DNA of 64,000 nt from Membranipora membranacea (taxonomy: Eukaryota > Bryozoa > Gymnolaemata > Cheilostomatida > Membraniporidae): positions 9,238,001 to 9,302,000 of the forward strand of contig OU612068.1 in assembly GCA_914767715.1 (NCBI GenBank), written 5' to 3'. Numbering within the stretch: the stretch's first letter is position 1; every line of letters begins with the position of its first letter. The translations under genes and the position numbers were made by a program. This document shows, one piece after another, positions 48,090 to 59,800 of the stretch. The notes beneath the pieces are model-generated. The model searched no databases, had not been told where the DNA came from, and saw only the letters and a list, made by a program, of their open reading frames with translations.

Positions 48090-48760
48090 GGAGGCCCGCA
48101 ATTCCCCTATTGCGGGAAGGCGCTATAGATCCCCTCCCTCACCTGGCTCTACCACTTTAAAACCCATGGATACAGCCTTTGTAACTCCATCGAAGTCATA
48201 GCCTGTATGATGCTGGGTTTGTAACTGATCCATTTGTGAGGCCATATGGTTTTGACCTCCGTTACAATGGACAGTCAGGGGAAGGCATTTGCATTGATAC
48301 AACATACAGTGGTGCGCGTACCACTGCACAACACACAGGTCTTCAGCTAGAAACCATGAGTCAAACGCTGTTTCGAGGCCTTCTCTAGTACAACCTCCTC
48401 ATGGCCGGCCCCAGCAGCATGAAGCCACCCCTGTGTGTTGCTGAGCATCTCAATCAATCTCATCGATCCATCAGTGCATTTTGTAAGTTTCGGTGGTTTG
48501 ACATAATTGGTGTGTTTACGCTGTTGCGCAACCAGGGAGGCTGCCAACTCTTCATTGTTTCAGTGCAACAATGTTCGCCCCATCACTCTCATGCTTATAC
48601 TCTAAGCCAAACCAGTGCAGGGAGGTTTGCTTTCCATCAACTCATCGGCGCAAAGTCGCTATCGTCAAGGCACCCGCCCCTCGTGCCACTAGTTCACTAC
48701 TCAAATTCACCACATTGAGCATAGTACAACTCATACACAAGTCAGAGAGATGACTTGGGC
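48090..48760. other. GC-richer island with uncharacterised minus-strand frames
   Basis: Base composition is visibly richer in G and C than its surroundings. Two adjacent minus frames (48547-48347 and 48329-48123) and an overlapping plus frame (48401-48718) are open. The minus frames have protein-like composition (SMRLIEMLSNTQGWLHAAG; MASQMDQLQTQHHTGYDFDG), but I recognise no family. It could be a captured gene fragment or an old transposon piece. Confidence 0.3.
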
Positions 48761-51700
48761 TGACTGTGATTTCCTGTCTCGCTCTGCCTTTTATGCGAGG
48801 GCCAAGCTTTTAATCCTCATATACCCAATTCTAAGACTGCGACTGTGTTACATAGACAGTTGATTTTAGTAGTAATAAATCAATTAAACAGTTGCTCAGT
48901 CAATTATGTCCGAGCTTAGCCAGGCCACATTTAGTATTTTATTAAGGTTCATTACCCTCAAGAAGAGGGTGTCAAAAATAAGTCTATAGACTCATTGTAA
49001 TGTTCCTCTCCACGGAAATCTTTAGTAAAAGGCGAAAGATTTATGCGTGGAATTGAAGAGAAACCAGAGTTAACCTTCCAGTAAATAAAAAAATCGCCCA
49101 CATCTCACAAAGTTTTTTTACAAGCGGTGTTATTAATAAGAAGCGAGTAAAATTTGGGCAACAACAACTTACGCACCAGATGAGGAAATCTCTTGATGAG
49201 AAATATGATGAACCACAGTTTATTCTTGCAAGGTATTTAATATTTTTAGGAAGCAGTGGTTATTGAGTTATTTTATTTCATTCAGGGGAGATAACACCAA
49301 GTCATTAGTGTTGATTTGAATTATTGCGCTTGTCCATAGCAAGTAGCTAATTGGCTCATCTTTTCATACACAAGCAATTGACTATTCAACAATGAAATGA
49401 ATATTTGTACGATACTGGGAGAATAAATATACTGATGGGACTGATAAGGCTATCTGGTCGTTAAATGAATGCACTTGAGTGATTAATCCAAGTTGGATAC
49501 TGATTAGAATGATTTGATCAACAATGACTTTTATCGATGGGTATTTGTAATCATTTCCTCCTGTTTCCTCCTTGAGTGATAAATAATGTGTGATAGCAAG
49601 AGCTGTTGGTTTTTTACTCCCGCGCTATGAATCTTGAACATCTGTCCACAAGCCTCATGGGCTTATTACTATCAGTATTGTTATATAGGCCATATGCAGT
49701 GGGTGTTCTTGGGAGTAGTTTGGCAGACCATTGTTGTTAGACAGTTGATGGGCATAGAATTGATGGACGACAAGTTATAAATGGACGGCTTTTAGCACAC
49801 AAGTGCTAAAGGCCCTTGGATCGAATCCCCATGCATATCACTGCCTACTGAGATTGTTAGGCCTAATGTGTGCTCCATTCTGCCTAAAAACAGAGAGCAA
49901 ATTTGGGCAGAAATAGGGAACCCTTTTCTTGTCACACATTCTTCAATATATGGTGTGGGATAAAATCCCTGATTTTAAACCAAATTCTTCATCAAAAGGT
50001 CATAGACGGCGAGAGAAGTCTTTTTGGTGGACAGGTAAAAAAATCATGGTCTGACAGTCTTTACTTGTCGGCACGGAAAAATTCATCATTACTATGTGTA
50101 CTCTGTGAGAATGATTGAATTCTTGTCATGTTTTAAAACACAAATTCAGATGGTTGGAACAACACGCTTGCAATGGAGATGACATCTTGCTATATTGTTT
50201 TGCCCAAGTAGCATTTGGATGGAAGATAGCATAGTATTGATCACAGCTAACTTTCCTGCACTTGACAAGATTACATTGTCTGATATTTATACTAAAACAT
50301 TACTTGAAAGATAGTGCTTGCTATCCTTTGCAATCAAATGCCAACACATAACAGAATCCTGTCAAATTGTTTATTTATGTGCTATTATGATTTATGAGTT
50401 GAGTTACAAAGGGAGGATTAAGCTTGAAATTTAGCAACGTGGGTTATCACATAATTATACACTTTGTTAGTCTTTGACTTTATTGTATTGTATATTGTAT
50501 TTGACCAGATTTTGTACTAAATGGTTGGATTTCTTGACTAATATTATTATATATTTATCATTATATTTATAATTATAATTGTTAGGCCCCATCTGCCGGC
50601 ACACCTTTTGTGTTTATGATATAAATTTATACCTCATGATACATTAATTCCACATTATCAAAATGAAATATTAATTTTGTAATTTTTGGCTTTGGTTGTT
50701 TTCACACAAGGTGAATTTTGGTTCTCTGTCGTGTAATGGTTAACACCCTGTTCTCTTGGACTGTTGAATTCATCTAATCAATCATTAACTTGATTAAGCA
50801 TGTCTTACAAAGGTAAGGGCTGAAATTTGGTTAAGTCCCAAACAAGTGGTTGCCAATACACTGAATGTAATACAAGAACTACAATTATTATTGGTAAGGA
50901 TATAAATTTGACTACAGTAATGAGAAATTGGATTAAAACCAAAAACAGCGCAATTTGTAATCAAGACCCGTTTTCCTTTGGCTAATGCAACCGTTTACCA
51001 GGGATTGTTTCAACTCCAATAAGACTCAAGATTCACTTGGTTATTCACGTGGGTAATACCAACCGCATAGTCTCGCCAATAAAAGCAATAAAAAATATTA
51101 TCAGCGTTCAGCTGATATAACCAGGAAGAATTCTGCCTGACTTATAACCAAGCCCAAGGGCTTACCTTTGCCTTGAACTTTATAATAATTGTTTAACTAT
51201 TACAGTTGGGAAATAATACAGTAGTCCTAGGGTTTAAATGGATTAGTAAAATATAATATGTCTTATTTTAATTATCACATACTTAATTTATTTATTATTT
51301 TAGGCCAACAAACATGGCTGCAAGCATGGGTTGGCACCTTGGACATACATGCCTGTATTTTGCCAATGTCAAATATGGTTTGTGGTTGAATACTTGACAT
51401 ATATATTTATTATTAAAGGTAAAATAAATACTGACACTCACTGACAGGTACCTGGGCATGCTGTCAGCCTGCACAGACAACACATGACACTTCACTTGAC
51501 AGGCATGCAAAATTGAAAAGTCCAAGCAGTCCTAAAGTAAGGCTTACTTATTATTCTTATTACTATTATGTTTAAAAGCCTCTGGGGTCAATATATATCC
51601 AAATCCAAAGAGATGGAATTTTTTTATAAAATGAACTACATGAAATAGGGCCTTGCATAAGACAGGGATTCCATTCTCCCCGCATAAGACAAGCCCTATC

Positions 51701-52160
51701 AACTTTTGTTCAAATCAGTGAGAATGATCAGGGATTTTTCATCTGCCTTCAATATAGAACCATGGCTATTGGATAATTTTTCAACCAATTAGAGTGACAA
51801 ATTTCTATCATGGGCCAATCATAAATACTTTAACAGAATTGTGACAATCTTACCTAGTTGAGAGATTCTGTATTTCCGGTAGCAAATTTACAGAAAAGAA
51901 ATTTCACTGCTTTTTTTATATACTAATTAAGTCTACTCCAACTCCTAAAGGCAGCCAATCTACTGAGCTGGTCATCTAGGTCCAATCTACCATAACAGGT
52001 GAGCTATTGGGACTAGGCCAGATGATGTCACGGAACTAAAGCTTGAGAACAACAAGTGGCCAAACCAAAGAAGGCATTATTAATCAAAATCATGATGATG
52101 GGTTGTACTTGTAGCAAGCAAGGAAGAAGATAGGAGAAGTTTACACAGTTGTAGCCATGG
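48761..52160. other. Long intergenic stretch, no supported gene
   Basis: AT-rich with only short frames. Box-B-like words (GGATCGAATCCCC near 49818) hint at further SINE relics. An imperfect inverted repeat around 51330-51500 resembles the hairpin at 52165-52285. No exon or RNA gene could be supported. Confidence 0.35.
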
Positions 52161-52164
52161 GCCC

Positions 52165-52285
52165 ATGGGACTTACATGCCTTTACTTTGCCAATGTCAAC
52201 TATCAACCACCCAAAAACTCTGGTGTTTTGGGGGTGGTTGGAACTGAATATATCGGCAAAGTGAAGGCATGTAAGTCCCAGGCCA
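52165..52285. repeat. Hairpin repeat of about 112 bp
   Basis: GGGACTTACATGCCTTTACT-TTGCC on the left pairs with GGC-AAAGTGAAGGCATGTAAGTCCC on the right, and an inner stem pairs AACCACCC with GGGTGGTT. It looks like a small palindromic MITE. Confidence 0.55.
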
Positions 52286-52302
52286 GGGGCTTATGGTTGT
52301 AG

Positions 52303-52998
52303 CCTGTCTTGACCATAGGTCAGGACTGACGCAGTTCCTAACTTCGGGCATTGGATGGGTAGGGGGTGGGAAGGATGGAAGCCTCCTTTGCTTTTTAGTC
52401 AATAAAATTTGAACAGTAGCTTTTAACTACCAAAGTTGGAAACACTTTCTGATTGGTTGGGTCATATCACAGACAGCATTGGCATGACAAGCTTGTCAAG
52501 GATACCATAGGACTGCCGCAGTTCCCTTCTCTCTCATTGGTCACTTCTCTCTCATTGGTCAGAATATTCTATTCAGACCAATGAGAGAGAAGTGACTCAT
52601 CTGAGCAACGCATTTGGCGGGTACAGAAGCTGCGCAGCTGCGATAACTTGGTTCATGCACAGCTTCACATCTTCACCACAACAAACACAAACCACACACA
52701 CACAAGGCTGCAACTCATCAAATCAACTGTCAGTGACCTGCTGTCTGTGGTCATATTGCTGTAATGTTGCTTTGAAATGTGTCAATACGATCCAACCAAT
52801 CAGAAAGTGTTTCGGGTATGATAAATGATCCAACTTTGGCAGTTAAAAGCTAAATTAGGCTAATGTTCAAAATTTATTGTCGACTGAAAAGCAAAGGAAG
52901 CTTCCATCCTCCCAACCCCCACCCCCTACCCATCCAAAGCCCAAAGTTGGGAACTTCGACAGTCCTATGGTATCCTTGACAAGCTTGTCATGCCAATT
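52303..52998. mobile_element. Complex palindromic MITE cluster
   Basis: Block A (about 52335-52465: GGATGGGTAGGGGGTGGG, GCTTTTAACT-CCAAAGTTGG, CACTTTCTGATTGGTTGG) recurs inverted at about 52785-52945. Block B (TTGGCATGACAAGCTTGTCA-type, 52479-52526) recurs inverted at 52950-52998, and a partial B lies at about 52311-52338. A separate perfect hairpin has arms 52540-52560 and 52576-52596 (21 bp). The order partial B, A, B, hairpin, A', B' suggests one related element inserted in another. Confidence 0.55.
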
Positions 52999-53845
52999 TT
53001 CTATTTATATGGAAGTGAAATAGAGTGAAAGGCTGCCACTGGACTATAACTGCATGACCTGTAGGAAACGGCTGTCCTGTAGATGGGAAGTACCCGACTT
53101 CGGGGAGACATTTGATATGGGCCCCTCAACTTGCTTATTCAAAGATCATACATGTTACTGATATAAAGGATTGCAAACTGTATCTAAGGAATCCTGACAG
53201 GGAGGGAATCCAAAGAGTAGTTGTGCGTGGTGCCCTTTCAACAGACCCATATGTGTCCTCTCGGGTATCACAAGGCTCAGGCTTTGCTTTTAGTAGGCCA
53301 CTACTTGCACTGCGACCTCATGGGCTTGCCATGTCTTTGTCATGTCCTTGTGAGGCCTTCATGCAAGCAATGCATTGCTGCAGACACACTAAATGCATTG
53401 AAACCTAAACCCACTCTGTAAATCCCCAAATGCCCCACCTATCGGAAATGAAATGTGAAGTTATTATGTCATTTCCAAAAAACCGAGGCACTTCTTCCCG
53501 CTCCCTGTTGGTCTGACATGATACATTGTTGATGTAACTCCCAAAGTTATTTAATTAAAATAGACACATTAGATAAATAACAACTGTAATCAGAACTATG
53601 CTGAAAGGTCCACCAAACGTGAAATGATCATCGGTGGATCCAAAATGGAAAAGTATCATCGACAGAGTATGTTTGATGATCTATGTCAGTGACCTTGAGT
53701 TCAAACTGAGAGAAAACTGCTACTGTAGGTGATCAATATTTACATTACCGCATATGACATCTACTAAACCAATACATGTTGCTCATACTACCAACATATT
53801 ATGCACCCTGTTTGATGTTACACCTCTCGCATTTCTTATTGATAG
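52999..53845. other. Upstream region of MCRS1
   Basis: A 98-codon plus frame at 53112-53408 has no recognised domain and no splice context. The last 400 bases before the ATG are AT-rich and should contain the MCRS1 promoter. No core element is obvious. Confidence 0.35.
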
Positions 53846-56800
53846 ATGAGTGAACAGGTAAACTTGGGAGGCGGTTGTGTGACTGCCGTTGCTGCAACAA
53901 CTGCTTCCACGATAGAATCTAAAGAACAGCACGATGAGGATGTAAAGACAACCAAACGATCCATGAGATCCTCACGTATTGCTGCAGCAGCTCTAGGAGA
54001 CCCTAATTCTCAATCAGTCGATCTATCTGGTAAGACAACAGGAATGGTAATCCTAGCAAATTTTAGATGTGCATACGGATAACGTAGGGTAATTTTTTAC
54101 ATTAAAAACAGTCAAATCTGCTGTTTTCTATTGCTATTGTAAGTGTTCGGTTGTTATTATGATCTTTGTTTTGCTGATAAGTATATTGTATAGTATGCTG
54201 TATAATATCGTACAAACATAGACTGGCAAAGTTGTTTTGAAAATTTGGGTCAAATTTTGGATAACAAAGTGCACGATCAAAGTCAGTCTTTTGCCCATGC
54301 AAGAAAATAATGCTGCAAATAAGTACCTCGTCAACATTCTGACTTATATTGGTATAATATATATTCCTATAGCTTCTCAGAACTCTCAGGGTGAGCAAAG
54401 AAGACATTCGACCAGATCAGTGAAGCGCAGGAAGTTTGACGATGAACTTGTTGAGAGTAGCCTGAATAACAAACAGGAGAAAATAGTGAAAACTATGAAC
54501 AGTAAATCTACCACAGCAGACCGTGTAACACCCGAACCTAGCAAGGTATACACTCAAACTCAATCATGTCAAGACACACAAAAAAAAGAGTCGCTGAGGC
54601 CCCAATTTTCTCATGGTAATAAAATGCATTCAAATTATTATACAATTTATATGTTGTTCAATGCTGTCCAATCAACATAATTTTATTCGGTTTGACAGTA
54701 ATTTTGCAAAAAAAAAAGGTCTTGAATTGTTCTGGATGATTTATGCTTCACTTTTCACTCTAGTCGACAGAATCGACAGAGCTATCACTCAGCGCCTCAC
54801 AGACGTCTCTGAGCGGTAGAACCACCAGATCTACAGCTACAGCATCAGCCCCACAGCCACCCCCTCCGGTCACTCCACCCACTGCAGCGAGTACGTCCGC
54901 TGCCACACCTGAGGCAAAACCTTCTACTAGCCAAGCAGGCAAAACTACTGAGAAAAAGAAAGTATGTAAACTGTCATCAGTACTATATATTCTTCTTGGT
55001 AATTAGTAACGTTCCCTGATCTGATGTAGATGTGAAGTAATAATATATGTTATATACACCAGTTTATAGCGAGCAAGTGATATGTTTTCTGAGCCTCAGC
55101 AGTAATTTAGAATAATAGAAGTATCTGACCTTATTGCGTCATACATGTGTATGTATGTTCACTTTTTCCTTTCTATCAATATTCAGTATTTCCCAGGTAA
55201 TTAATAGCATGTTGACATTGGCCAGGTTTCCTTGAAATTCCAAGTCAAAGTTGTTGTCAATGTGCCATATTACATTATTTGATATGTGATCCACAGGCAA
55301 CTACCAAGAGTACATCAAAAAGCAAAGTGAAGAAACCTAAGAAGGTGCCGTTCCCTGCTCAAGCAAGTGCATTGAAAGATCTGGGTCGATGGAAACCTCA
55401 GGATGATCTGCTGTTACTGGAAGCTGTTCAACAGGTATGTGTATATCTTACTTCATGACAGGGACCATGAAAAATACTATTGAAATTTCAATTATGCTAC
55501 CTAGAGCAATGTTGATATGTATTATAAAAGAAACATCACACTCAAAATAGAACTGGTACAGGCAACACAAATTAAGTTGCTCAGCAGTATGGCTTGTAAA
55601 ATACACTTAATATAAATCATCAATTTTAATTATTTTTATTAAAAATAATCTGTATTGAAATTATTGCAGACGTCAGATATGAAGTGTGTTCATGTCGGAG
55701 TGAAGTTTTCATGTAACTTTTCACTAAGGGAGATAGAGGATAGATGGTATACTCTACTGTACAATGAGAAAATATCCAAGTTAGTCAACTATTAAAACTT
55801 GTTTTCTATTACAATCTGTTAATAATGTATGAGGAAATTGAGAAAGCTTCCGGGTATAAACGGGAGTTTGTTCCTAACTCCATGGTATGTCTAGCCTGTC
55901 TTTGCATCAACAAATATTGTCTCCACCAGCAAATTTTGTCAAGACGGGCTATGGTGTGTACAGGGAGTTTATCCCAAAATCCCTGGTGTGTCATAGTAGC
56001 ATTTAGCCTGTCTTGACAAAGCTTGTCAAGACAGGCCAAGTAGTATTAAAATGCAGTTTTAAGGGTTGTCTACTCTCTGATGTTATTGTTCAGAGAGAAA
56101 ATAACTCCGATAGAAAATCATATGTTTCAGTTAATCAAGTTGTATAGGTAAGGCTTGCCGGCGTGTGCATTGGATCTATTTCTCACATTATCAGAGTAGC
56201 TATGACGGCTATACAGCAGCTTCCTTATGATGAGATTATGAGAATACAGTCTAAAGCTCTCTATAGTAAACAAGAGGAGGATATACTCAGTACTATCACA
56301 GTGGTGAGTCACGGGTAAAATAGAGGGTGATGTATCCAAGTAGTGAATAGCGGGCTATTTAGCTAACGCCATCAACCCATTATTTTATGGGGATGGTGAG
56401 ATGGCACTAATCGGTTAGTGCGCTGCTTCCTATTCCCTGCCAGGCAATTGGTGCCGCAGGAGTAGTGTGTTCGAGTCCCACTGGGGGAGCTTTCAAGGTT
56501 GATTGTTCCAGCCCCCAGCACCCTTTGGTATAACTTCTCCAATAGTATACTAAGACTGTGGTTGCCTCCTGATAATACGAACAATATCGGACCAATTTGA
56601 CAATTATTCAACGTTGGATGGGCGGCTTGCTTTGCCAAACCCTTGGTTAGTGGCTTTGCTTCATAACTACTTTTTGACTTCTATGAAACATTGACTGCAT
56701 CTATAATGAATTTACCTCTAAAAAATTAATAAGCCCACTGCCCAAGGGGTTCAACCTGGATCCATTGCCTTATTTGCATATGCAGATGACACCATCCTTT

Positions 56801-59800
56801 TAAGTAGCTCACCTGAACTAACTGATTTGCAAGTGTCTTCTGAAAATGATTGACAGCTAATGATTTCATGGTGTTAAACCAACAAAATTGACATCAACTT
56901 GATGAAATGACATTATCTTGTAATAGACAAAATTCTTGCTTTTGAAGAATCTGAAGAATTTAAAATGAAATTTAACAATCAAAAGCTCACCAGAAAACAA
57001 GCAATCAATCTTCTAGGGTCCATACTGAATGATACACTTAGTCCGTTTGGTCATATTAAACACATAGACATGCATAAATCTCTTGCGTTTCTCCAGACAA
57101 GTTAAAGTATGCCGAAACTTTCCATTATCTACTGCAATAGATATATCACCACTACCACTACAGTCTATCACCTGCTTAAAAACTAGTTCTGCAACAAATT
57201 AGAACTTTGTCAATAGTGGTTGCCGAATTCCATAAAATTCCTTGTTCTTTCTTAAAAATTATTGGAATTTCTACTTTGTTCAACCTGATGACACATCCGC
57301 GTAATAGCTTACTATTCCACATCTGCTCTGGGATTAAAACTTACGACAAGTTAGCCCCAACATTTTTAAAAAGCACTGACCTTAGATTCAAGATTCGTGA
57401 TTCTCTGACTGTAGACACTAGTAAATTGCATTTGGCACTAATAATTTCATCAACATAATATTATAACAGCAAAAACTTCCTCCACATTTACAGTCACTCA
57501 CAGCTCACAAAAATTCCTGTCGTATCGGAACAGAATGATATGCACCCAAAATAGTTGTGAAAGAAAATGCTCCACTTTACATGACAGATAATATACAAGT
57601 GCCAAGTTTTGAAATATGAAATGATGAAATTCATCATGCAAAGCGCCCATTTTTCGACAGGGCCATTAATGCACATCCAACTCTACAGAACTTACAAATC
57701 TACTAAGATTGAGCACAACGGAAATATCAGTTAGTGGTTTCAAGCATCGAAACTGTATAATTCAAATCCCAAATTTCATTGTTGACTTCCATGAATTATT
57801 CATATATTGGGGTGATTATACTGTCAACTGTTGAGGAAGTGCGCTGTAAATATCTAGTAAATCAATCAAATAATCCCAAAAAGTGACGGAGTTTTGCAAC
57901 AACGTCACATTGGTACATAGATTGTGTCACAGCGAGGAATGCATAATGTTACCTAATGGTATTCTTTCAAAAGAGGATCGATATCCTGGCTCACGTTATT
58001 GCACACACTGAGTTTATTGAGGAGGCGGATACGAAATATTAGTATCATATTATATTGCTTAGTTGCAGGTTGCAGTTATGTCCATACCACAACATGAATA
58101 TATTCAATTTATTATTTCAGTGTAGCCTTCTCCGCTTGATACAGCATGACATCGTATTTATCTACACAGTCTAATTATAAAATTTTGTCAAGTAATCGTG
58201 ACATGAAACTTGTCAATTTTTTTGCTCTGACCATATGAATATTAAATAATTCAAAAACACCCTCTGTAATGAAATTTTTTATGTTGGGAGGTTGTGACAT
58301 GTCAAATGCTGTCAAAAAAATCCCAAGCAAATATTCCACAATCTTGTCACTGCTGTTATTTACTTGAAATATCTGACTTATTTTATGCTTTAGCAATTAA
58401 ATTTTGTTTGCATATATTATGCTATTAAACTTTATATTGGTACATATTAAAATTTTGAACCCACAACTTCCTTCCAATTGCTCTCTATTTCCTTTTTCTC
58501 CGGTCCTCAAATACTCATCCATAACCATTTAATTAGAGGTTTTATTACCCAATCTTGAGAAACCTTAGAAGAAGTTCAGAACAAATACCAATAGGTTCTG
58601 GAGGTAGGGTGTGGCTTTCTTCTGGTGTATTCTTTGCGGTAAAGCTAGACAAGAATGCCATTATGGCTTCAAATCCTTTTGTCTCTCTGAAGGATCTGGT
58701 TCAATAATCTCACCCTGGCCATCTTTATTCATATTGAATCTTAAATTGAAATGACCTCATTACCTCTCCTTTCGGGCAAAAATTACCTTTTTGCGGCAAA
58801 AAAATATCTATTTTGGTAATTTAGTTAAATCAGGTTTGCCCTTGGATGGTGTTTTTATGTTTTTTAAACGTTATGAAAAGCAATTTATCAACAATTTTCA
58901 GTGCAATCCACAAAAGTTCACCACCTTCATGTGAGCAATGAAGGGAGTTCATTGATGTGAGACATTCTAATCAACTTTGTTCAAGCTTGAAACAATTGTT
59001 TCAACATACCCAGATTTTGATTATTGGCCTTTCTGGCACACTTTCTTTCTATCCACAAAGATCCGCTTCGAAGCAAAGTGAATCAGACGACCAGCAACAT
59101 GCATATCATTATTACTTATCATACTGTCTTCTACCTACAACCAGTAACCGAGGTGAAAACCCTAATTTCCTTTAATTAATTGAAATAGTTTACATTTTTG
59201 TATTAGACAGCTATCAGTGGTTACTCCAACACACAAAATACGCGGTGATGGGCTTTTTATTGGGTATTGATTTCTAGGTTTTCCATTATTCTCTTTTTAG
59301 GCGAGCCAGCCAACCCAGGCGACGTTCTCTGAATTGCTAAAGACACATATAGGAAAATTCCACAAATCACGAACCTCAAAGTCACTTCAGGAACATTGGA
59401 CGCTCATGAAACAATACCACTTACTACCTGACCAATCCGTATGTAATACAATACCACTTATACTTGCCTGCCAATCTGTATGTAATACAATCAGAAACTG
59501 TAGATGTATATATCTGTAGATATCTATAGTTTCTAATACAATACCACTTACTCACTGATCAATCAGTATGTAATACAATCAGAAACTGTAGATGTATATA
59601 TCTGTAGATATCTATAGTTTCTAATACAATACCACTTACTCACTGATCAATCAGTATGTAATACAATACCACTTACTACCTGACCAGTCTATATGTATCA
59701 TCTAATTATTTTACCGCTCTAGCTAATCTTAGCACTGATTTCTTTTGTCTTGTTTTTGGCTAGGAAATTACACAAGGGGGTTTTGCATCTGATTAATTTG

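Noticed and set aside
53112-53408. 98-codon plus frame upstream of MCRS1
   Set aside because: No domain, no splice context and no second line of evidence.
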